Positions 8,648-15,822 of a stretch of DNA of 34,175 nucleotides are shown here, in pieces. Numbering within the stretch: the stretch's first letter is position 1; the number at the start of each line of letters is the position of its first letter. Location of the stretch: positions 66,605 through 100,779 of the forward strand of contig NVWI01000012.1 of assembly GCA_002746215.1 (NCBI GenBank), given 5' to 3'. This stretch comes from SAR86 cluster bacterium. GTDB taxonomy: Bacteria > Pseudomonadota > Gammaproteobacteria > Pseudomonadales > Pseudohongiellaceae. A program made the translations under genes and the position numbers. Below the pieces are notes generated by a model. The model did no database searches. It was not told the origin of the DNA and saw nothing but the letters and a program-made list of their open reading frames with translations.

Positions 8648-9475
8648 TCAGGATTTTTTCTGTTTGGAAACATCGTAGGTGCCAAGACCCGGTTTAAAAG
8701 ATTTTTCATCAATAAACTGGCGGATGCCTTCTTTACGACCTTCATTATCATAACTATTAGCCGCTTCTTGGGCACGCACTAAATAATCTTCAGCATTGTC
8801 GTAAGTCATTTCTTTAACGCGACGAACGGCATCTTTAGTGGCTTTCAATGCAACTGGATTTTTCTCTAACAAGACATTACATAAATCAGTGACTCGTTGT
8901 TTTAACTGATCTGCCGGTACAGCTTCGTTAATCAACTTCCACTGGGCCGCTTTTTTGGCGTCAATATTTTCACCGGTCATTGCATGGTACATTGCATCTC
9001 GCATAGGCATTAGATCAATAGCCACTTTTGTTGCGCCGCCGCCGGGTAAAATTCCCCAGTTAATTTCACTTAAGCCAAATTTGGCGTCTTCAGAAGCGAT
9101 AGCCAAGTCACAGGAATATAAGGGTCCATAGCCGCCACCAAAACACCAGCCATTAACCATGGCAATAGTTGGTTTTTGATACCAGCGTAACCGCCGCCAC
9201 CAACCATAGGATTCACGTTGGGCTTTGCGAGTGCCGCCAAGCCCGGTTGCTTCTATTTCACGGAAGTATTCCTTAAGATCCATGCCGGCAGTCCAGGCAG
9301 AGCCTTCTCCTGTTAGTACCAATACACCAACATCGTCGTTATATTCTAGTTCGTCAAGAACTTCCATCATCCTGCGGTTCAGCTCAGGACTCATTGCATT
9401 ACGTTTTTCCGGGCGATTAAAGCTCACCCAGGCTATTCGGTTTTCGATCACATAAGCAACGGTATCTGAAGACAT
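8648..9475 (-). CDS. hydroxycinnamoyl-CoA hydratase-lyase homologue (crotonase family)
   Basis: A 275-residue crotonase-fold protein closely matching the feruloyl/p-coumaroyl-CoA hydratase-lyase (vanillin synthase, ech) of Pseudomonas. Shared blocks are NRPEKRNAMSP (20-30), WTAGMDLKEYFRE (61-73), KPTIAMVNGWCFGGG (101-115) and FGLSEINWGI (133-142). The family adds water to the side chain of hydroxycinnamoyl-CoA and cleaves it to an aromatic aldehyde plus acetyl-CoA. M65 and G114 fit the oxyanion hole and E137 the catalytic glutamate. By alignment recalled from memory, the active-site Ser123 and Tyr239 of the Pseudomonas enzyme are G117 and V233 here, so ring specificity may differ. A good AAGGA site precedes the ATG at 9475. 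It is first in an operon with the CoA ligase and transporter, and divergent from the esterase gene. Confidence 0.85.
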   Translation of the reverse strand: MSSDTVAYVIENRIAWVSFNRPEKRNAMSPELNRRMMEVLDELEYNDDVGVLVLTGEGSAWTAGMDLKEYFREIEATGLGGTRKAQRESYGWWRRLRWYQKPTIAMVNGWCFGGGYGPLYSCDLAIASEDAKFGLSEINWGILPGGGATKVAIDLMPMRDAMYHAMTGENIDAKKAAQWKLINEAVPADQLKQRVTDLCNVLLEKNPVALKATKDAVRRVKEMTYDNAEDYLVRAQEAANSYDNEGRKEGIRQFIDEKSFKPGLGTYDVSKQKKS

Positions 9476-9497
9476 AGGGAAATCCTTAAACGTGATT

Positions 9498-9518
9498 ATT
9501 GTTATTTAGCATAACATT
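9498..9518. promoter_or_regulatory. probable second MarR operator
   Basis: The 21-mer ATTGTTATTT-A-GCATAACATT matches the core of the 31-bp palindrome at 4231-4251 in 15 of 21 positions, with the same centre and spacing. It keeps TGTTAT/ATAACA arms. It lies between the divergent lyase operon (start 9475) and esterase gene (start 9602). The similarity was read directly; binding is inferred. Confidence 0.6.
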
Positions 9519-9539
9519 CGATATATTCATTTACAATAT

Positions 9540-9554
9540 TGATAAATTTTATCA
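9540..9554. promoter_or_regulatory. 15-bp perfect palindrome TGATAAA-T-TTTATCA
   Basis: Seven-base arms around a central T lie 48 bp upstream of the esterase start. The sequence does not resemble the MarR-like palindromes nearby, so it may be the site of a different regulator or a chance AT-rich palindrome over the promoter. Confidence 0.35.
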
Positions 9555-9601
9555 TCAGAGATTTATCGGTGGTTAATGTTTTCTTAAAAGAGAGGTGTCG
9601 G

Positions 9602-11386
9602 ATGCATAACAATTTAAAAATGTCGGTATCAAAATATTGCTCGAAAGTACTTATTATTTTTCCCTTATTTTATTTGCTTGCTGCTTGTAGTGGAGATACA
9701 CCGCCGGCAGAATCTACAGAATCAGTAACGACTAGCGAAACCGGGGTTTCCATGCCATCTCCGATGTCCGCTGCCGTTGGTGCTACGTTATTAAATTGTG
9801 AAGAATTAAGTTCACAGTTTGCCTTTACACAAACAGCTCTTTCTGAGGTATCACCAGTAGCGGCAGGCATGCTTGAAGGCTACGCTGTCGGTGAGCATTG
9901 CCTGATCACAGGTCAAATGAATCAACGTATAAGTTCTGTTGATGGAAATTCATATGCCATCGGATTTGAGATGCGCTTGCCAGTTGACTGGAATGGACGA
10001 TTTTTCTACCAGGCGAATGGCGGTATTGATGGCAGAGTTGCACCTTCAATGGGTGGCATGCTTGGTGGAGGCAGCTTAAGTACTGCACTTTCAGAAGGTT
10101 TTGCCGTTATTAATTCAGATACAGGACATCAGGGCCCAACACCTTTCTTTGGTATTGATCCACAAGCTCGTCTGGATTATGGCTACAGTGCCGTAGGTAC
10201 GCTAACGCCAATGGCTAAGGCACTGATAACAAGTGCTTATGGCAAAGGCCCAGACCGTTCATATTTTGCTGGCTGTTCCAATGGCGGTCGCCATGCCATG
10301 ATCGCAGCTGCACGTTATGCCGATCAATATGATGGCATTCTGGCAGGCAATCCGGGTTTTAACCTTCCCCAGTCCGCAGTAGCCCAACTTTATGCTGCAC
10401 AACAATTCACCTTGGTTACTACTTCGGTAAATGATGATGGTGAGCCTGATATTAGTAGTGCCTTTACTCAAGCAGAAAGAGACTTAATTGCCAGCTCAGT
10501 GCTTGCACGTTGTGACGGACTGGATGGCCTGGTTGATGGCATTGTGGCTGATAGCATGACTTGTCAGGCCACTTTTGAGTTAGAGCGTGATGTGCCAACT
10601 TGCCCCGCAGATAGGGATGGCAGCTGTTTAAGTGCTGATCAAAAAACAGTACTTGGAAATATCATGGCTGGTGCACGCAATTCATCTGGTGAAGCGCTCT
10701 ATGCAAGCTTTCCTTATGACGCCGGTATGAATAATCCTAATTGGGCATTTTGGAAATTTACGGCATCACAAATTCTTGATCCCGGATCAGTCTCCTTTAT
10801 TTTCTCAACACCACCGCATGATTTTGATGCGTTTGTTGCACAAAGCGGGTTACAGACTGCTCTGAATTTCGATATGGATAATGATGCGCCGAAAATCTTC
10901 GCCACCAATGATGTTTACACAGAGGCTGCGATGTCTTATATGACGCCACCAAACCCAAGTGATTTAAGTACTCTGCGTGATCGTGGCGCCAAGATGATGG
11001 TCTTTCATGGAATCTCTGATGGAATATTTTCAACGGATGACACGGCTCGTTGGTATAACGAGCTGAATGCACAAAATGCCGGCAGAGCCGATGACTTTAC
11101 CCGGTTATTTTTGATTCCAGGAATGAACCATTGCGCAGGCGGTCCGAGTACAGATCAGTTTGATATGGTGACGGCTCTGGTGAACTGGGTAGAACAGGGT
11201 GAAGCGCCAGATCGTGTCATTGCTACAGCACGTGGTGAAGGCAACGCCAGAGATGTTAACCCTGCACTGCCGGCTAATTGGGCTAATGATAGAACGCGTC
11301 CTTTATGCCCCTATCCTGAAATCGCCAAATATACCGGCAATGGCGATATTGACGATGCGGCTAATTTCAGCTGTGAAGCACCTTAA
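9602..11386 (+). CDS. tannase/feruloyl esterase family lipoprotein
   Basis: A 594-residue member of the tannase/feruloyl esterase (FaeB-like) family. The ATG at 9602 follows an AGAGG ribosome binding site; an upstream in-frame TTG at 9539 is unlikely. The N-terminus is a lipoprotein signal ending in LLAAC, with C29 as the lipidated cysteine, so the enzyme should be anchored in the outer membrane or periplasm. The family CS-D-HC arrangement is present: C225-S226 in AGCSNGGR (nucleophile), D473 in FHGISDG, and H510-C511 in GMNHCAGG. The two cysteines are expected to form the disulfide that joins nucleophile and histidine. It would release hydroxycinnamic or phenolic acids from esters. It is divergent from the lyase operon, as a supply enzyme would be; the Acinetobacter counterpart is HcaG. 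Confidence 0.88.
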   Translation: MHNNLKMSVSKYCSKVLIIFPLFYLLAACSGDTPPAESTESVTTSETGVSMPSPMSAAVGATLLNCEELSSQFAFTQTALSEVSPVAAGMLEGYAVGEHCLITGQMNQRISSVDGNSYAIGFEMRLPVDWNGRFFYQANGGIDGRVAPSMGGMLGGGSLSTALSEGFAVINSDTGHQGPTPFFGIDPQARLDYGYSAVGTLTPMAKALITSAYGKGPDRSYFAGCSNGGRHAMIAAARYADQYDGILAGNPGFNLPQSAVAQLYAAQQFTLVTTSVNDDGEPDISSAFTQAERDLIASSVLARCDGLDGLVDGIVADSMTCQATFELERDVPTCPADRDGSCLSADQKTVLGNIMAGARNSSGEALYASFPYDAGMNNPNWAFWKFTASQILDPGSVSFIFSTPPHDFDAFVAQSGLQTALNFDMDNDAPKIFATNDVYTEAAMSYMTPPNPSDLSTLRDRGAKMMVFHGISDGIFSTDDTARWYNELNAQNAGRADDFTRLFLIPGMNHCAGGPSTDQFDMVTALVNWVEQGEAPDRVIATARGEGNARDVNPALPANWANDRTRPLCPYPEIAKYTGNGDIDDAANFSCEAP

Positions 11387-11503
11387 TAATATTTTATTTT
11401 CTGGAAGCAAGCTTTGAAGAGCTTGAAGTGAAAGGGCAAATACTGTGAAAGAAAGGTGTGTAATTAATTGGCTAAAGCCTTATAACAACGGGGTAGGCAT
11501 GTT

Positions 11504-13138
11504 ATGACAAATTTCGGAATCACCCGTTGGTTCTTGGGTAAAGCCTGCAAGCTTCCGCCCCGTTTGTCAGGGCGTTTAGATATTAGGCGGGACATTCCTG
11601 TTGTTATGCGTGATGGCGTGAGCTTACTCATTGACCATTATTTTATAAAGACTCAGCAAGCCGGCCCCGTTGTTTTGATACGTAGTCCTTATGGGCGTGG
11701 CATGATATTCGGTATGATGGCCGCCTTGATAGCTGAGCGCGGCTTTCAAGTAATCATACAAAGTGTGCGTGGTACTTCCGGTTCGGGCGGTGACATTCAA
11801 CCGATGCGACAGGAAAAAGCGGACGGTGCTGACACCCTGAACTGGATCAGAAAACAAGACTGGTTTGCGGACAAACTGTTTACATTTGGCAGTAGTTATC
11901 TTGGTAACGTGCAATGGGCTATGGCCTGCGAAGCACCTGATCTTATAGACGCTCTTGTACTTTCCGTGACCCTTTCTAATTTTAGTGACGAGCTGGTTAG
12001 CTTTGGCGGATTCACTCAAGCTGGTACCTTGAGCTGGACTCAAACAGAGTTGATGATGACCGAACCCGGTGCAAAATTACAGCGCCCCAAACCAGATAGT
12101 CTCGATCATGCTCAGAAGCATTTACCCCTGGGAACTATGGATCAAGCAGCCTTTGGAAAAACCGTTTCCTGGTGGCAAGAGTGGATTAATCATTCGAATC
12201 CGAATGATCCTTGGTGGGACGCATATGACTTCTCAGCCGCAGTAAAAACACTGGAAGTCCCTACTATAATGATTGGTGGTTGGAGAGATATTTTTCTGCC
12301 TTTCCAGGTGCGAGATTTTGAGACCAGACAGGCAGCCGGGCGCGAAGCATGGTTAACAATCGGGCCTTGGGCACATGCTTCAGCTGGTGGTATGGTCGAG
12401 GCATTGCGTCAGGCTATTACTACGTTTACCGCGCTGAAGGACGGCCAGCAAGCACGTGAAAATGACAGGGTGCGCCTTTATCTACAAGGTGCGGATATCT
12501 GGCGTGAATTCCCTTCTTGGCCTCCACCCGAAGCAAAATCATTATGTTTTCATCTGTGTGCGGATAAGCAACTGTCACTTTCCCCGGCAACTGAAGAGGG
12601 GGCTTTTACCGACTATGTTTATGACCCCGCCAATCCAACCCCAGCTATTCATGGGCCAATATTAATGGGTGGTAAAAAAGACCGTGATATGAAGGAATTG
12701 GAAAGTCGTGATGACACAGTTTATTTCACCAGTGAAGCGCTGGATCGTGACCTTGATGTCATCGGCCCAGTGAAGGCCGACTTATCGATTCATTCCGATT
12801 GTGAGCATACTGATTTTTATGTTTGCCTATGTGACCTTGATAAAAAGGGCCGCTCACTACAAGTGCTTGATGGTTACCTGCGTTTACGCCCAGAACAACC
12901 GCAAGCAGATGAGTCTGGTGTTCGACACATCACGATTGAATGCTGGCCTACGGCTTATCGGTTCAAGCTTGGTCATAAATTACGCTTGATAGTTGCTAGT
13001 GGTGCTCATCCACGATATGCACGTAATCTTGGTACTGGTGAAGCATTAGCGACAGCCACTCGCATGGTTGTGGCACATCAAAAAATTCTACACAATTCAG
13101 AACACGGTTCGTCATTGAGTCTTCTTTATGTTGACTGA
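11504..13138 (+). CDS. CocE/NonD-type serine hydrolase (X-Pro dipeptidyl-peptidase S15 family)
   Basis: A 544-residue alpha/beta hydrolase. The N-terminal catalytic domain begins RDIPVVMRDGVSLLIDHY. The oxyanion tyrosine region is SPYGRG. The nucleophile S131 is in FGSSYLGN (GxSYxG motif), the acid D262 in GGWRDIF (the family's GGWxDxF) and the base H291 in GPWAHAS (GPWxH). A C-terminal jelly-roll (PepX_C-like) domain follows from about residue 330. No signal peptide is seen, so the enzyme is cytoplasmic. Family members hydrolyse ester or amide bonds, for example cocaine esterase. It follows the feruloyl esterase on the same strand by 117 bp and may be co-regulated, acting on an imported ester. 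The substrate is not predictable. Confidence 0.85.
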   Translation: MTNFGITRWFLGKACKLPPRLSGRLDIRRDIPVVMRDGVSLLIDHYFIKTQQAGPVVLIRSPYGRGMIFGMMAALIAERGFQVIIQSVRGTSGSGGDIQPMRQEKADGADTLNWIRKQDWFADKLFTFGSSYLGNVQWAMACEAPDLIDALVLSVTLSNFSDELVSFGGFTQAGTLSWTQTELMMTEPGAKLQRPKPDSLDHAQKHLPLGTMDQAAFGKTVSWWQEWINHSNPNDPWWDAYDFSAAVKTLEVPTIMIGGWRDIFLPFQVRDFETRQAAGREAWLTIGPWAHASAGGMVEALRQAITTFTALKDGQQARENDRVRLYLQGADIWREFPSWPPPEAKSLCFHLCADKQLSLSPATEEGAFTDYVYDPANPTPAIHGPILMGGKKDRDMKELESRDDTVYFTSEALDRDLDVIGPVKADLSIHSDCEHTDFYVCLCDLDKKGRSLQVLDGYLRLRPEQPQADESGVRHITIECWPTAYRFKLGHKLRLIVASGAHPRYARNLGTGEALATATRMVVAHQKILHNSEHGSSLSLLYVD

Positions 13139-13156
13139 ATAGCGTTCACGAAAATT

Positions 13157-13226
13157 AAGGGGCAGGTTGCTTGATAAGGAGTCGTCATCAAGCTAAACCA
13201 AACAAAGCAACCTGACTCCTTGATTT
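13157..13226. repeat. REP-like compound inverted repeat between convergent genes
   Basis: The arms AAGGGGCAGGTTGCTT (13157-13172) and AAGCAACCTGACTCCTT (13205-13221) pair almost fully. Two competing pairings are nested inside: GCTTGAT with ATCAAGC, and AAGGAGTC with GACTCCTT. The right arm plus TTGATTT (13205-13226) matches 31502-31523 in 18 of 22 positions, so this is a dispersed element. It could also end transcription of the two convergent genes. Confidence 0.55.
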
Positions 13227-13267
13227 AAAGCAGCCATACTATTCTTGCTATGAAATTACTTATGAAT

Positions 13268-14059
13268 TTAACATTCTGGCCAGATCGTTTCTGCAATTGC
13301 TCTTTCATTTAAAGCGCTGACATCAACTTCTTCACCAGTCACAGGGTTTTTGTAATGAAATGGAGGAAAATATACATTAGGAAAGACACCGGCTCCATCC
13401 GGAGAGGGTAAATCTGCCCCTTCACTTAAACCAGTTCCGTCACCGTTTATGCAAGCGGCCTGTTCTCCGGTCCAGCCTTCATCAAAAGGCGTGTAATAAG
13501 TAGGCCAGAATTTCATCTTACTGAATTTCCAAACATTATTTTCTTTGATAAATTCATTCTCGTAAATACCATCAGACCAAAATTCTCGGTTAGCACCAAA
13601 CCCAGCAACCTGGACTATTGTTCGGTATCGACCTTTTGCTGTTAACCCGCCGGGATCAATATCCACGACTCCCTGAACTTGAATGTGATTAAATAATGTG
13701 CCACGAGCTATTCCGATCTGTCCTCTACCTAGCCGGCCTAAGAAAAGTCGTTCTACTCCTTCCTTATTAAGAAATATGCCGCGTTGATCTAGTTCAACCG
13801 AAGACTCTTCTGCAAAAAGATCTACCACTTGATCCCATAAATGCTTATCAACATAGTAACCATATGCTCGTTCAAGTTTTTCAATTGCTTGGACATCTTC
13901 AACGCGCTGCAATCTTTTAGCCTGAGCCTTGATTAGGGCTGTTAGATCTGAATTCCCAGGGCTACATGCAGTAAGAAATGACAAGAGGCTTGCCGCTAAA
14001 AGTGGGATTGTGAAATGCCTAGCATTCATTTTAATTCCAATGCTTGTAAGTAATTTCAT
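13268..14059 (-). CDS. SnoaL/NTF2-like domain lipoprotein
   Basis: A 263-residue protein with a lipoprotein signal. The n-region is long and basic, the hydrophobic core is at about 18-30, and the lipobox is LTAC with C32. The start at 14059 is supported by AGGAG seven bases upstream. After a short helical spacer, about residues 50-170 have the cone-shaped SnoaL/NTF2 pattern (QAIEKLERAYGYYVDKHLWD, then DLFAEESSVEL, and a WSDGIYENEFIKENNVWKFSKM strand region). The C-terminal 80 residues are Pro/Gly-rich with two cysteines. SnoaL-like proteins bind or transform small hydrophobic molecules; no activity can be assigned. It is followed on the same strand by nothing close, and upstream lie the tandem hydrolases on the same strand, so a shared role in handling an exported or surface substrate is possible. 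Confidence 0.75.
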   Translation of the reverse strand: MKLLTSIGIKMNARHFTIPLLAASLLSFLTACSPGNSDLTALIKAQAKRLQRVEDVQAIEKLERAYGYYVDKHLWDQVVDLFAEESSVELDQRGIFLNKEGVERLFLGRLGRGQIGIARGTLFNHIQVQGVVDIDPGGLTAKGRYRTIVQVAGFGANREFWSDGIYENEFIKENNVWKFSKMKFWPTYYTPFDEGWTGEQAACINGDGTGLSEGADLPSPDGAGVFPNVYFPPFHYKNPVTGEEVDVSALNERAIAETIWPEC

Positions 14060-14234
14060 ACATGAACTCCTAAATTAGATATTGATAAGTTAATTTGCCA
14101 CTTCCTAATATTTTCTTCTCAATGTGGAGGCGTTTGGAGATGAAATTTATTGCATCAAAGCCAAATGACTCATAACTGCCCCGTAGCTCTCGTTTAGCAA
14201 GTAAATATTTAATAACTTAGTATTCAGATGTGTG

Positions 14235-15689
14235 CTACTTCGCCACGTCGGATCTCACCGCTTCACGAATCGAGGCGATTGCATCGTGCTGAAGCACATA
14301 GCCATCCTTCACTGCCTGCTGCATGATCACCCTAACTTGTGCGACGTAGTTGTCGTGGTAGCCGTAAATACCCCTCAGTTCCTCATCCGTGTAGTAGCGG
14401 TGGTAACCCGATACTGAGCATGGGAAAGCGGACCCATTGATGGCACCTTGTTCTGCGGTTGGTGCGTCAAACTGGGCAAGACGAATCCCACCCATTACTT
14501 TCCCATCGACATCACGAAGTACCATCCCAGTTATCGGATCCCGCTCGAATCTTCGTGATGGAGCCGCTGGTTCACCTGTTCTGATCCAGTTTCTCACAGC
14601 ATCAATGGCTCGACTCAAGACAAGGCCCGAATCAACCGTTGAGAACACCGGCAGCATTTCGCATGAGGGCTCGATCCATTCTGTGAATGATGTGATGGGA
14701 GTTCCGTCACGACTGAGGATGGATTGGTCCCAAACAGTGATGTCGTCGACATATTGTGAACCATACAATGAGGCGTGCGTTGCTCCGGCAACATCCCAAG
14801 CTCTTGTGTACTCTGCCGTCGACCAGGTTCCGAAAGCATCGGCGGTCGCCTCGGAGTTCACACTGAGGGCGGGGACGGGTTGATCATTCCGCAGCTGATT
14901 CGAGCGGTCCCAATACACGAAGCCGTCCATAACGTGATAGAGAGGCTGTATGGTGTTGTAGTAAACCCTGAGACGACCAGCGGATTGGGACTGGCCAATG
15001 GCAATAGCGTCCTCAACATTCAGGCCTGGTAGTGGCGCGTTCGCACCACCAACGTTGTCCTTGAGAGCCTGGGTTATCTGCGAGAATATATCGAACGAGA
15101 GGGGATCCCCTTGGCACAATGAGGCTTCGTCATCACCACAGATATTCATATCCACAGAAAGATTACCGTAGCGTTCGGGGCTCCATGTTTTGCTCCGTTC
15201 AACACCTACCCGCTGTGCCGATACGATCGCGATTGCATATCCCTCGCGCAAGAGGTATTCATACGCCTCAGCAATTGCGAACTCAAGGCCGACTCCTATC
15301 GTGACGTTCGTCCATTCGACAATGAGAGTGCCGTTGAACTCACTCGGTTGTGGGGCTCTCACCACTACCCGAGTACGATAATCCCAGCCGTCATCGAGAA
15401 CTGTTGCGGACTCGAGAGATGCAGAATCTGCACCGGTGTGCCGCCTGGCTTGGCCTTCTGCGTAGAATTCTCGCTCGGTGTAGTCCGTGGAAGTGAGATT
15501 CACGGGAGCAGCGGCCATTATGGAGGTGCTGGGAATATTTACCTCAGTCAGGATAGCAGCAGGCATAGGTAAATCTTGTGCCTTCGCAGACAATGATAAG
15601 ATGGTTGTTCCGATCAGTGCGACCAGAAACAGCAGTCGTGTCATCTTGTTGGCATTCAAATCTGACGTTTTTTTGTACATGATTGGCAT
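14235..15689 (-). CDS. secreted alpha/beta hydrolase domain protein, paralogue 1
   Basis: A 484-residue protein of the family usually annotated as alpha/beta hydrolase domain-containing (Abhydrolase_10 type). The N-terminal signal peptide has a hydrophobic core at about 18-33 and a likely AKA-type cleavage near residue 37, pointing to the periplasm. Conserved blocks include GWDYRTRVVVRAPQP, GTLIVEWTNVT (120-130), YEYLLREGYAIAIVSAQRVG and the nucleophile elbow GQSQSAGRL (232-240, S234 the likely nucleophile). A GAGAGG site precedes the ATG at 15689. It is about three-quarters identical by eye to the next gene upstream, with which it is in tandem, so the pair arose by duplication. The substrate is unknown; an ester is likely. 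Confidence 0.8.
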   Translation of the reverse strand: MPIMYKKTSDLNANKMTRLLFLVALIGTTILSLSAKAQDLPMPAAILTEVNIPSTSIMAAAPVNLTSTDYTEREFYAEGQARRHTGADSASLESATVLDDGWDYRTRVVVRAPQPSEFNGTLIVEWTNVTIGVGLEFAIAEAYEYLLREGYAIAIVSAQRVGVERSKTWSPERYGNLSVDMNICGDDEASLCQGDPLSFDIFSQITQALKDNVGGANAPLPGLNVEDAIAIGQSQSAGRLRVYYNTIQPLYHVMDGFVYWDRSNQLRNDQPVPALSVNSEATADAFGTWSTAEYTRAWDVAGATHASLYGSQYVDDITVWDQSILSRDGTPITSFTEWIEPSCEMLPVFSTVDSGLVLSRAIDAVRNWIRTGEPAAPSRRFERDPITGMVLRDVDGKVMGGIRLAQFDAPTAEQGAINGSAFPCSVSGYHRYYTDEELRGIYGYHDNYVAQVRVIMQQAVKDGYVLQHDAIASIREAVRSDVAK

Positions 15690-15746
15690 TTTTTTAACCT
15701 CTCTTTTTTGTTTTATTATGAGTGTTGTTTCAACGCTAAGGTTTGT

Positions 15747-15782
15747 GGTCAGAGTAAAAACTTATTTAATTTTACTCTGACC
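15747..15782. repeat. REP-like perfect inverted repeat (GGTCAGAGTAAAA arms)
   Basis: Perfect 13-bp arms, GGTCAGAGTAAAA and TTTTACTCTGACC, enclose a 10-nt loop. The element lies in the 133-bp gap between the duplicated hydrolase genes. The arm recurs, extended to TTTTTACTCTGACCCC, at 31535-31550. This sequence type resembles REP elements mobilised by REP-associated tyrosine transposases in gammaproteobacteria, but no such transposase gene is in the window. Confidence 0.65.
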
Positions 15783-15822
15783 TTAAATTTCTATAACGAG
15801 TGTTTTATTGGTCGGTTTGCAG

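Noticed and set aside
9539-9601. N-terminal extension of the esterase from a TTG at 9539
   Set aside because: The ATG at 9602 has an AGAGG site and gives a normal lipoprotein signal; the extension would sit in front of it.
11624-12043. 139-residue minus-strand frame inside the CocE-type gene
   Set aside because: It lies over the catalytic region of a well-supported hydrolase and shows no protein-like pattern.
14437-14883. 148-residue plus-strand frame inside hydrolase paralogue 1
   Set aside because: The GC-rich antisense strand of this gene stays open by composition; a similar shadow occurs at the matching place of the other paralogue.
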